Assembly: GCA_024239075.1 (NCBI GenBank)
Contig: JANBVI010000070.1
Span: 1 to 37,350 of the forward strand
Direction of reading: 5' to 3'
From: Fischerella sp. CENA71
Lineage (GTDB): Bacteria; Cyanobacteriota; Cyanobacteriia; Cyanobacteriales; Nostocaceae
DNA: 37,350 nucleotides
This document shows positions 28,693-36,036 of the stretch, one piece after another. The notes under the pieces were generated by a model, which saw only the letters and a program-made list of their open reading frames with translations, searched no databases and was not told the DNA's origin. Positions within the stretch are counted from its first letter, which is position 1. The number at the start of each line of letters is the position of its first letter. The position numbers and the translations under genes are program-made.

Positions 28693-29745
28693 ATGAGTTA
28701 CTTCCGTCCTGCGATTGATGCGATGACTGGTTACGTTCCCGGAGAACAACCGAAACCGGGAACCAAAATTATTAAACTCAATACCAATGAAAATCCTTAC
28801 CCGCCATCACCAAATGCACTTAGTATCCTTAGAACTTTAGACGGCGAGTGGTTACGGCGTTATCCTGATCCCTTTGCGCGTGAATTTTGTGCAGCTGTCA
28901 GTGAAGCTTTGGGTGTACCCACCGATTGGATTATTGTTGGTAACGGTAGTGATGATGTGCTAAATGTGCTGATGCGTGCTTGTGCAGAAGGACGCGATCG
29001 CAAAGTTGTTTACCCAATGCCGACTTACGTTTTATATCGTACTCTAGCAGCCATGCAACCTGCGGAAGTTGTGGAAATTCCCTATCCCCAAGATTTTACA
29101 CTGCCGATTGATGATCTGGTTGCTGCTAATGGCGCGATTACGTTTATTGCTTCTCCCAACAGTCCTTCTGGTCATTCTGTACCGTTGGATGATTTGCGTA
29201 CTTTAGCACAGAAGGTTTCAGGAGTAGTGGCGATCGATGAAGCCTATGTTGATTTTGCTGAATATTCTGCCTTGCCATTGGTGCAGGAATTTGAGAATGT
29301 AATTGTGTTGCGTACTTTATCCAAAGGCTACTCTCTGGCAGGTTTACGGATGGGTTTCGGTATTGCCAATCCGAATTTACTGACAGGGTTGTTTAAAGTT
29401 AAAGATAGTTATAACATTGATGCGATCGCCACTCTGGTTGGTGCAGCAGCAATGCGTGATCAAGCTTATAAAAATGATTGTGCTGAGAAAGTCAAAATAT
29501 CACGAGCAAAGCTGACTGTTGAGTTGAAAAACTTGGGTTTCACAGTTCTTGATTCCCAGGGAAACTTCGTCCTTGCAACACCGGAACAAGCCAATGCAGA
29601 ACAGCTTTATTTAGGATTGAAGGAACGAGGCATTTTAGTACGCTACTTCAAGCAACCAGGATTAGACAAGAAACTGCGAATTTCAGTCGGTACAGATGAA
29701 CAGAATCAAACATTAATTGAAGCTTTAGTCACCTTGCTCAAATAA
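28693..29745 (+). CDS. hisC: histidinol-phosphate aminotransferase HisC
   Basis: HisC is the PLP enzyme that converts imidazole-acetol phosphate to histidinol phosphate. The protein has 350 residues from ATG 28693 (MSYFRPAIDAMTGYVPGEQP). The open frame begins earlier, but that part shows no family similarity. Landmarks are KLNTNENPYPPSP, YPDPFA, GNGSDDVL, SPNSPSGH, IDEAYVDFA, the PLP lysine in TLSKGYSLAGLRMGF, and a final RISVGT. Some class I/II aminotransferases of this size also act on aromatic amino acids. A terminator follows. Confidence 0.92.
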   Translation: MSYFRPAIDAMTGYVPGEQPKPGTKIIKLNTNENPYPPSPNALSILRTLDGEWLRRYPDPFAREFCAAVSEALGVPTDWIIVGNGSDDVLNVLMRACAEGRDRKVVYPMPTYVLYRTLAAMQPAEVVEIPYPQDFTLPIDDLVAANGAITFIASPNSPSGHSVPLDDLRTLAQKVSGVVAIDEAYVDFAEYSALPLVQEFENVIVLRTLSKGYSLAGLRMGFGIANPNLLTGLFKVKDSYNIDAIATLVGAAAMRDQAYKNDCAEKVKISRAKLTVELKNLGFTVLDSQGNFVLATPEQANAEQLYLGLKERGILVRYFKQPGLDKKLRISVGTDEQNQTLIEALVTLLK

Positions 29746-29752
29746 CTCCTTC

Positions 29753-29775
29753 AACCCACTTCAAGTGGGTTTTGG
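29753..29775 (+). terminator. hisC terminator
   Basis: AACCCACT (29753-29760) and AGTGGGTT (29764-29771) make an 8-bp stem with a 3-nt loop followed by TTTGG, directly behind the hisC stop. Confidence 0.7.
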
Positions 29776-29925
29776 CTATGAGCCAGCTATTTATTTTGAA
29801 AGCGAGATTATGGCTCATCAAATCTATTGAATTCACTTTTCACGACCAAATAAATAAAAAAACTATAAAGCTAGCTTTTTTATGCTAATATTTGTCTATT
29901 GTATGCGCGTAATTAAGCAGTACAA

Positions 29926-29998
29926 GGGCGTGTAGCTCAGTGGATAGAGCGTCAGATTCCGGTTCTGTAGGTCGGGGGTTCGAATCCCTCCACGCTCG
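29926..29998 (+). tRNA. tRNA-Arg (anticodon CCG)
   Basis: The 73-nt cloverleaf has acceptor GGGCGTG/CACGCTC, D arm GCTC/GAGC, anticodon loop TTCCGGT (CCG at 29959-29961), variable loop AGGTC, and T arm GGGGG-TTCGAAT-CCCTC. CCA is not encoded. The anticodon stem has a T27-T43 mismatch at its base (29952 and 29968). This gene is the landing site of the CAST that starts 7 bp behind it; the tRNA itself is left intact. Confidence 0.95.
29939..29959 (+). other. CAST homing target: PAM AGTG plus 17-bp protospacer in tRNA-Arg
   Basis: AGTG (29939-29942) fits the NGTN PAM known for Cas12k. The next 17 bases (29943-29959) match the delocalised guide at 30210-30226 except at position 10. From the end of the PAM to the first transposon base is 63 bp, inside the 60-66 bp reported for ShCAST. 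Confidence 0.9.
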
Positions 29999-30000
29999 TT

Positions 30001-30005
30001 TTTAA
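30001..30005. other. putative target-site duplication TTTAA
   Basis: These are the five bases directly before the TGTACA terminus; Tn7-like elements duplicate 5 bp. The partner copy should lie at the other element end, outside the window. Confidence 0.5.
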
Positions 30006-30092
30006 TGTACATTAACAAATTAAATGTCACTGTTAACAGATTAATGTCATTTTTAACAAATTGATGTCACTGTTAACAAATTATGTGTCACC
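30006..30092. repeat. CAST terminus with four TnsB-like binding repeats
   Basis: After TGTACA come four direct repeats of the type TTAACAAATTAATGTCACTG, starting at 30012, 30033, 30053 and 30073 (spacing 21, 20 and 20 bp). The ACA-ATT-TGTC pattern is the one known from ShCAST ends. The four sites abut without gaps. Confidence 0.88.
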
Positions 30093-30209
30093 GTTAGTTA
30101 TACACTGTTATGTCCTATACAAAGATGGCAGTATTCTCTTTTTGGAGATTGATTGATAACTAAATAAATTATTCACTAGTATAGCCAGAGGTCAGTTCCT
30201 CCAAACAAA

Positions 30210-30266
30210 GAATCTGTCGCTCTATCCTTTCAACCCACCGAAAAACCGTCAGCTTGGCATTGAAAT
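30210..30266 (-). ncRNA. delocalised homing crRNA targeting tRNA-Arg
   Basis: On the minus strand an atypical repeat (30227-30266) ends in GGTGGGTTGAAAG, the same 3' handle type as the array, and starts with a TTTCAA arm. Its middle differs completely from the array repeats. It is followed by the spacer GATAGAGCGACAGATTC (30226 down to 30210), which matches the tRNA at 16 of 17 positions. The match ends there, giving a short guide as described for V-K homing. It lies 55 bp beyond the last array repeat and is probably on the same transcript. The handle pairs perfectly over 8 nt with AACCCACC of the tracrRNA. Confidence 0.9.
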
Positions 30267-30321
30267 CGAGAACCAGCGACAAAAGTTAACAAAGCTTTTA
30301 AAGTAATGCGAATAGTGACTA

Positions 30322-30874
30322 CTTTCAACCCGCCTCTAGCTGGGAGGAGTGTTGAAACGGCGTTAGCACTGCTTTGTCAGGAGCTAAATAAAGTTACTTT
30401 CAACCCGCCTCTAGCTGGGAGGAGTGTTGAAACTTAGCTGCCAAAGTCACTCTTTAGGGCAAACTGCCGCTTTCAACCCGCCTCTAGCTGGGAGGAGTGT
30501 TGAAACCTAAATACTTGCGATCGCATATCATCCGTAACTTTCTCACTTTCAACCCGCCTCTAGCTGGGAGGAGTGTTGAAACTGGGGATATCCAACTAAT
30601 GCACATATGTATCAACTTCTTTCAACCCGCCTCTAGCTGGGAGGAGTGTTGAAACTTGAAAAACCCGTTTGCATATTCCCAGGATGAAGCCTTTCAACCC
30701 GCCTCTAGCTGGGAGGAGTGTTGAAACCCTTCATAGCGCGTTGTAACCCTTTGTCTAACTGCCTCTTTCAACCCGCCTCTAGCTGGGAGGAGTGTTGAAA
30801 CTTTTGAGTATTGACACATCTGTTTTAACTGTGTTATCTTTCAACCCGCCTCTAGCTGGGAGGAGTGTTGAAAC
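30322..30874 (-). CRISPR. type V-K CRISPR array, 8 repeats, 7 spacers
   Basis: Eight identical 37-bp repeats start at 30322, 30397, 30470, 30546, 30619, 30691, 30765 and 30838. On the minus (transcribed) strand they read GTTTCAACACTCC... to ...GGCGGGTTGAAAG. The spacers are 38, 36, 39, 36, 35, 37 and 36 bp. All are different, and none obviously matches this window. The orientation follows cas12k and tracrRNA, so the array is read toward the tRNA. There is no adaptation module (cas1/cas2), as is normal for V-K. No repeat is degenerate, even at the distal end. Confidence 0.98.
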
Positions 30875-31069
30875 TCTGCGCCTCAAACCCTTGGCTTGCC
30901 AACAGTTCTGAAAGCATTTTTGGCAAGTCTCCCAAAATCACTCATCAGTCAGCACTCAAAAAAGTAAATTAACTGACACCTGAAAGGCTATAAACTTCAC
31001 CTAATAAGCGATTTAAAGTTTTGGCAGATCCCCAGGGAAATTGACCCCGCTTCGATTCGCCAAAAAATA
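30875..31069 (-). other. tracrRNA-array spacer region
   Basis: About 195 bp without a gene. In V-K systems the tracrRNA runs on into the array, so this is probably transcribed and partly removed by processing. TTGGCAAG-type inverted words near 30896-30926 might form a hairpin. No separate leader promoter was recognised. Confidence 0.4.
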
Positions 31070-31297
31070 ATTAAGGTGGGTTCCTCCTTGGTCGGAGGTG
31101 ATTGGGTAGCCACCACTGCGGTAAACCCGCACCTCTATTACTGGGGGTGCGCCTTATTCCTGTCCTCAAGGGACAGCAGCATCAAGGTGGGCAGCTACCA
31201 GGGTCAGAAAGCAAAACTGTCTTCCAACAGTCAAACTAACCCACATTTTCACAGTACAGAGGCTTGAATAAAACAAGCATGAACTGCGGCACTATTA
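31070..31297 (-). ncRNA. tracrRNA of the V-K system
   Basis: The minus strand closely follows the ShCAST tracrRNA as I remember it: AATAGTGCCGCAGTTCATGC at the 5' end, then GGTTAGTTTGACTGT, GCTTTCTGACCCTGGTAGCT, GATGCTGCTGTC, and a 3' part with GGTGGCTAC and CACCTCCGACCAAGGAGG. The anti-repeat GGAGGAACCCACC (31087-31075) pairs with TCCTCC and GG(C/T)GGGTT of the repeats. It begins about 40 bp behind cas12k. Exact ends are estimates. A 63-codon frame on the plus strand here is not a gene. Confidence 0.88.
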
Positions 31298-31337
31298 CTT
31301 GTCTCTATTCTATTTTCAAGGTTCTGTTTTCTGTCAA

Positions 31338-33254
31338 TCAGGTTTTTTGGCGAGAATTGTAAGCAGCGATCGCTAATTCTTTCGCTTTCTCTTGCGGACT
31401 ACCTCGAATTGGTTGTTTTGACTCCTCTATGACAATTCCAGCTTTAGCAGCTGACGAGCAAATATTTGCAATCAATCTGCCGTAGCTCCATTGATGGACG
31501 CTAACTCGGTACTGTTTGGCATACTTTTGTTGAACTTCTATTAAGTCTGATTTCTGTTCGGCTTTAGCTTGAATCTCACTTTGAACTTGTTCTCGCATAT
31601 CGCCCAACTTAGGGAGGACAATACTGCCAGCTTTATATGTTTGGGCGATCGCCACAATTTCTTTAGCTAGTAATCTGTCTACATACTGCCCTAACTCTGA
31701 TTCTCCCATTTGATTTGGTGCAGCCAATGTTTGAGCTATTTGGCGTTGGTGAGATAAGGTATGTTTTTGTTGTCGCTGTCTATTGAGCAGTCTGTAATTA
31801 TCGCCCAGTAATTGTTTAATGCTGCGGTAGGTAATGACTTCACTTGTAGAGCCATCAACCACTGCTACTGTTATAGGTTTCTCTAAACCAAGGCTGACAC
31901 CAACAAGAATATGAGATTGACCTTGATATAAGGGCTTACTGGGGCGGGGAAAGGGGTTATTAATTCTGCCTAGAGAAGAGTTTTTTCGTTTGATATGAGC
32001 TTGTTGTTTATCGTTGAGTTCACCTTTAGCTTTTGTTTGGGTGATAGCTTTAGCAATTTCTTCTGCTTTCTCTTCTCTGACAAGGTTTGTTCCTTCAGTT
32101 GTCCACAGGCGAGTATCTACAGAACAGTACAAGATTAAGCGGTTAACTTTCCAAGGTTCACCTTTAGCTTCCCCGGATTGCCAAGTAATACGCCCACTTC
32201 GGAGAGTAAATAGACTGCTAGAGTGTTGGTTTTTACTGTTTCGTTTAACTTGCTGATCTTCTAAAAAGCGTTGAAACCAGTGGAGTTGGCGAGAATTGCA
32301 ATAAACTTGAAAAGTATGCTCACTCAAACCATTGAATTTTACACAAATACGTCTACGTTCGTTCTTAAACCAAGTCATGTCTTCGTTGGTTTCATAAGTG
32401 ACTGGGAAAGGTAGTTTACTAGATTTTTTTAAAAGGCTGTCTTGCCAAGATTTCGCTTCTATTTCACTTTCAGGAACATTATCAGTGGCAAGCAAAAGAG
32501 TTTCCAGCCACTTGGCATCGGTTAAATCTCGACCTTTAGGGATTCGTGCCTCTAGTTGTTCTCTAAGGCGTTCAATTTGAATCTCAAGTTTACGGCGACG
32601 TTTAGCAAATTTCTCAGTATCTTCTTCTTCTTTGTCTTTGATTTCGCAGCCGTTTTTGAGCAAATAACTAATCGCACAACGAGTCACGATGTCTTCTGTG
32701 TCGCAGTAATTTTCAAACAAGGTTTTGGAGATAGTGCGATCACTATCTGAGGCTTTTGATTTTTTAGTTTTTTTACGTTTGTTTCCTTTTGTTGGTTGTG
32801 GTTCAACTGTATCGGACTTGGGGGTAAGTTAAGCTAGTATTTCAGTGGCTCTACTACGAAGCCTCTCTAAATTCACACCACTGTTTTCTACTAATTCAGG
32901 ATCGCTTTTAAGCATTCCCCACCAGCAAATTTTGCCTTCTAGTTGGGACTGCGATCGCTTCATTAGAGCTAGCCAGGATTTGTAAATGTAATTGACTGTC
33001 GCGATCGCACTCGTATAAAACCGTGCTGGTTGACCGATGAAACGAGGGTCAGTTTTCAAAGGTTGGCACAATTCTTTGACAATACTAGAGGGGTGTTTAC
33101 CCTTTTGTCGCCAAGTCTCAAACTCTGGATGTTCAGCCACTTTAGATAGCAATTCGTTTATCAGCGGTGTGTTTTTCTCTGCCATCAGCTTCCATAGCTG
33201 TTGGCGAGTATTAACGCTGGCGACAAGACGACATTGAATCGTGATTTGGCTCAT
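31338..33254 (-). pseudogene. cas12k: Cas12k effector, interrupted by one in-frame stop
   Basis: Cas12k is the nuclease-dead, tracrRNA-dependent effector that guides V-K transposition. Reading from ATG 33254 (MSQITIQCRLVAS) to 31338 gives 638 codons, matching the normal length of about 637-639. Codon 142 (32831-32829) is TAA where ShCas12k has Gln in AEILAQ. Frame and similarity continue unbroken after it (LTPKSDTVEPQPTKGN, a Lys-rich linker, then TLFENYCDTEDIVTRCAISYLLKNG). The RuvC part is present (ILVGVSLGLEKPITVAVVD, KAGSIVLPKLGDMRE, IRGSPQEKAKELAIAAYN) and, as in the family, lacks catalytic acidic residues. A TTG at 32720 is the first possible restart. A TTG at 33269 in front of ATG 33254 is less likely because it overlaps the -10 box. 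Confidence 0.93.
32829..32831 (-). other. premature TAA at Cas12k codon 142
   Basis: The sequence reads GAA ATA CTA GCT TAA CTT ACC. One C-to-T change from CAA would explain it. It lies at the border between the N-terminal 141 residues and a basic low-complexity linker of about 36 codons. Confidence 0.93.
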
Positions 33255-33268
33255 GAAGCTTTTAAACA

Positions 33269-33297
33269 ATTATGTTTAATAATAACACATTTGTCTA
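33269..33297 (-). promoter_or_regulatory. cas12k promoter
   Basis: On the minus strand TAGACA (33297-33292), a 17-nt spacer and CATAAT (33274-33269) fit a sigma-70 promoter. Transcription would start only about 8 nt before ATG 33254. An imperfect dyad TTAGACA-AA-TGTGTTA lies over the -35 box and could be the CvkR operator. Confidence 0.6.
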
Positions 33298-33318
33298 ATA
33301 AAAAGTCATGAATAAAAT
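33291..33318 (+). promoter_or_regulatory. cvkR promoter overlapping the cas12k -35 box
   Basis: TTGTCT (33291-33296), a 16-nt spacer and TAAAAT (33313-33318) point to a start at or near the ATG 33325, so the mRNA may be leaderless. The two divergent -35 boxes share the same bases, so one bound repressor could control both. Confidence 0.5.
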
Positions 33319-33324
33319 AGTTTC

Positions 33325-33756
33325 ATGCAGGAAACATTTTTTACGAGCAAACAAGCTGCTGTCATGACAGGGTGTACTCTTCGCCAGCTCCAGTACTGGC
33401 GTGAGAAGGGTGTAGTTGTTCCCGTTATCAGTGAGACGGGAACAGGGCGTAGTATTTATTACTCAAAAGCCAATATAGTTGAACTGGCAGCAATGGCATA
33501 TTTGCTGTCTACGGGGTTAAGTTTTGAACTAGCTAGTGAAACCCTCAAAAAGCTGAAAGACCAAGAGCCGGATTTGTTTAATTCAGGTAAGGGAAGGCGT
33601 TTTATGTTGCTATGGGATGGGGAAAAACGAACGCTTTTACTTATGGAGTTTGACCGAGAAAAGGCGATCGCATCTCTTGATGAAGGTAAACCTGTGATTC
33701 CTGTATGGTTGGACGAAATTTATCAACGGTTAGCGCTGAAGTTGGGAAGTAGTTAA
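33325..33756 (+). CDS. cvkR: MerR-type repressor of the V-K CAST (CvkR)
   Basis: The 143-residue protein starts with a winged-helix MerR domain (FFTSKQAAVMTGCTLRQLQYWREKGVVVP, then GRSIYYSKANIVELAAMAYLLSTGLSFELASETLKKL). A short C-terminal part follows (FMLLWDGEKRTLLLMEFDREKA...VIPVWLDEIYQRL) with no metal-binding cysteine motif. Its position, divergent from cas12k with a 70-bp gap, is that of CvkR, shown in Anabaena to repress cas12k. It probably binds the shared promoter region. The type I restriction genes follow in the same direction after 45 bp. Confidence 0.9.
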   Translation: MQETFFTSKQAAVMTGCTLRQLQYWREKGVVVPVISETGTGRSIYYSKANIVELAAMAYLLSTGLSFELASETLKKLKDQEPDLFNSGKGRRFMLLWDGEKRTLLLMEFDREKAIASLDEGKPVIPVWLDEIYQRLALKLGSS

Positions 33757-33801
33757 ATTTTTCGGGCTTAGTGCTAAGTTTGGTAAGACAGGAGTGATTT
33801 G

Positions 33802-36027
33802 ATGAGCGACTTTAGCAAAGAGACAGACGCACGTATTAATATTGATGACCTTCTCCGCCAAGCAGGATGGAACCCGGCTGATAAATCTCAGGTAATGACT
33901 GAGGTTTCGGCTCCAATGGCAGATGGTAGGAGAGGTAGAGCCGATTATGTACTGCTTGACCAAAGAGGTCGTCCCTTGGCTGTGATTGAAGCTAAGAAGC
34001 GTGCGATTGAGCCTTATGTTGCTAAGAACCAAGCACTTCCCTATGCTCAGAAGTTGGAAGCACCGTTTATTTTCCTCAGTAATGGCGAACTGATTTATTT
34101 CTGGGACTATCAAAACGATGATGCCCGGATTGTTAATTCGTTTTTCTCACGGCGAGATTTAGAGCGACTGGTTGAAATGCGCTCGACTCGTCAACCTCTA
34201 GCTACTATTGAAATTCCTGAGTATTACACTCGACAAGGAGAAATTCGCTCAGTTCGTCCCTATCAAAGGGAAACTATGCAAGCAATTGACCATGCGGTTG
34301 AATTGGGAAAGCGGCGATTTTTACTGGAACTACCTACCGGAACAGGTAAAACTGATTTAATTTGCTTGCAATTAAAACGCTTGATTCAATCGGGATATGC
34401 AGAAAAAATCCTGTTTTTAGTGGATAGGGAACAGTTAGCTAAACAGGCATTAGAAGCAATTCAAGATGTTTTAAACCAGTATGGTAGCTACTGGCTCAAG
34501 CCGAGTGTAATCCGCCAAGAGCAGCAAATTACAGTTTGCTTACTTCAAACAATGATTAGCCGTTATCGGGAGTTTACTAGCGGTTATTTTGATGTTGTTG
34601 TGGCTGATGAATGTCACCGTTCGATTTATGGTGTTTGGCAGACGGCACTTACTCACTTTGATGCGTTCCATATTGGTTTAACTGCTACGCCAGCAGCTTA
34701 CATTGAACGGAATACTTTTGATTTTTACAACTGCCGGAACGAGCAGCCAGATTTTACCTACTCTATTCAGACGGCATTTGAACAAAAGTATCTTGTTCCC
34801 TATCGGTTCGCTACTGGCATCACTGAAATTATTGCTGAAGGTGCTGAAGTTGATGAGGTTTATTATGACCCAGCAGCCTTTGAACGCAAGTGGACTAATG
34901 AGGCAAGTAACCGCCTCATGATGCAGGAATTTGATAGACTGGCTTGGGAAAATTATCAAGAATTAGCACCAGGGCAAAAGATTGGGCCTGGTAAGTCAAT
35001 AGTATTTGCTTTGACAAAAAATCATGCGGCACGGTTAACCAGATATCTTAACGAGTTACATCCAGAATGCAAGGGGCGTTACGCTGAAGTAATTACAAGT
35101 GATGTTGCTAATGCCGATGATTTAATTCGCCAGTTCAAATATGAGGATTACCCTCAAGTTGCAGTCAGCGTTGATATGCTCAATACTGGCTTTGATTGCC
35201 GGGAAGTTCTGCATTTAGTTATGTGTCGCACAGTGCGGAGTCCAATTCTTTATCAGCAGATTCGTGGACGGGGGACAAGGACTGCGCCACATATTGATAA
35301 ACGCAAGTTTGTTATTTATGATTTCTTCGGAAATCACCAATATTTTAATGACAGCGATACTGATATTTATGCTGAAACTGGTCGAGGTCATGTATCAATT
35401 AGAAGTAACCAGCAACAATCCCGTCCTCGCTCAGAATTAATTGAATTAGGGCTGAGGGATAGATGGCAGCAATATGTGAGTTATGTAGAAGTAGGGACAG
35501 AAGGGGAGCGCGTTGATAAGCGTGATTATGTCACTAATTGGGAGCAAACTATTCAATCTGCTGTCAGCAATGATCCAATACTCCAGAAAATCCGGGATGG
35601 AGAATTGTTGACGGAAACTGAAGAAACGGAACTCGTGCAGCGTTTGAATACGCCCCGATATTACTTTAATGAAGAAAACTTGCGGCGAGCTTACCGAAAT
35701 TATAATGGTAGCTTGATTGATTTTATTCGGGCTGCATTGGGAACATTAAAGATTAAAAGTCACGAAGAATTACTAGAAGAAAATTTTAGAGCTTGGTTGG
35801 TTTCTCACTCTTTCGCACCAGCCCAAGCTCAGTATCTTTCTTTGTTGAAAAATCGGGGTATTGCCAAAGGTCAGCTAACCATAGATGATTTATTCTTGCC
35901 ACCCCTTTCAGTTCTCAATGCTGCTGGTTTAGGTATAGAACTGTTTGGTGAGCAGGGATTGCGGGATATTTTTGATGAATTAAACCGCTCTGTGTTTACG
36001 GTGGATGCTACAGGTACAGAGGGTTAA
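33802..36027 (+). CDS. hsdR: type I restriction enzyme, R subunit
   Basis: HsdR is the translocase/nuclease of a type I restriction system. The 741 residues from ATG 33802 (AGGAG ribosome site) hold an N-terminal PD-(D/E)xK-like nuclease (RGRADYVLLDQ...LAVIEAKK, about 46-66), Walker A PTGTGKT (about 178-184), the DEAD-like box VADECHRS (about 266-273), LTATP (about 293-297), the second RecA fold with QIRGRGTRTAP, and an EcoEI-type C-terminal region. An in-frame TTG just before the ATG is ignored. hsdM follows by 9 bp. It is cargo of the CAST and seems intact. Confidence 0.93.
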   Translation: MSDFSKETDARINIDDLLRQAGWNPADKSQVMTEVSAPMADGRRGRADYVLLDQRGRPLAVIEAKKRAIEPYVAKNQALPYAQKLEAPFIFLSNGELIYFWDYQNDDARIVNSFFSRRDLERLVEMRSTRQPLATIEIPEYYTRQGEIRSVRPYQRETMQAIDHAVELGKRRFLLELPTGTGKTDLICLQLKRLIQSGYAEKILFLVDREQLAKQALEAIQDVLNQYGSYWLKPSVIRQEQQITVCLLQTMISRYREFTSGYFDVVVADECHRSIYGVWQTALTHFDAFHIGLTATPAAYIERNTFDFYNCRNEQPDFTYSIQTAFEQKYLVPYRFATGITEIIAEGAEVDEVYYDPAAFERKWTNEASNRLMMQEFDRLAWENYQELAPGQKIGPGKSIVFALTKNHAARLTRYLNELHPECKGRYAEVITSDVANADDLIRQFKYEDYPQVAVSVDMLNTGFDCREVLHLVMCRTVRSPILYQQIRGRGTRTAPHIDKRKFVIYDFFGNHQYFNDSDTDIYAETGRGHVSIRSNQQQSRPRSELIELGLRDRWQQYVSYVEVGTEGERVDKRDYVTNWEQTIQSAVSNDPILQKIRDGELLTETEETELVQRLNTPRYYFNEENLRRAYRNYNGSLIDFIRAALGTLKIKSHEELLEENFRAWLVSHSFAPAQAQYLSLLKNRGIAKGQLTIDDLFLPPLSVLNAAGLGIELFGEQGLRDIFDELNRSVFTVDATGTEG

Positions 36028-36036
36028 GAGAAAAAT

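Noticed and set aside
30227-30266. Treating the lone repeat as a ninth, decayed array repeat
   Set aside because: Only its two arms match; the middle is unrelated, it stands 55 bp away from the array, and its spacer matches the tRNA. This is the pattern of a delocalised guide.
31076-31267. 63-codon plus-strand frame between the array and cas12k
   Set aside because: It lies entirely within the well-supported tracrRNA on the other strand and has no recognisable protein features.
32721-32828. A frameshift as the cause of the split cas12k
   Set aside because: Both parts are in the same frame (33254, 32828 and 32720 are congruent modulo 3), so a single stop codon is the only lesion.
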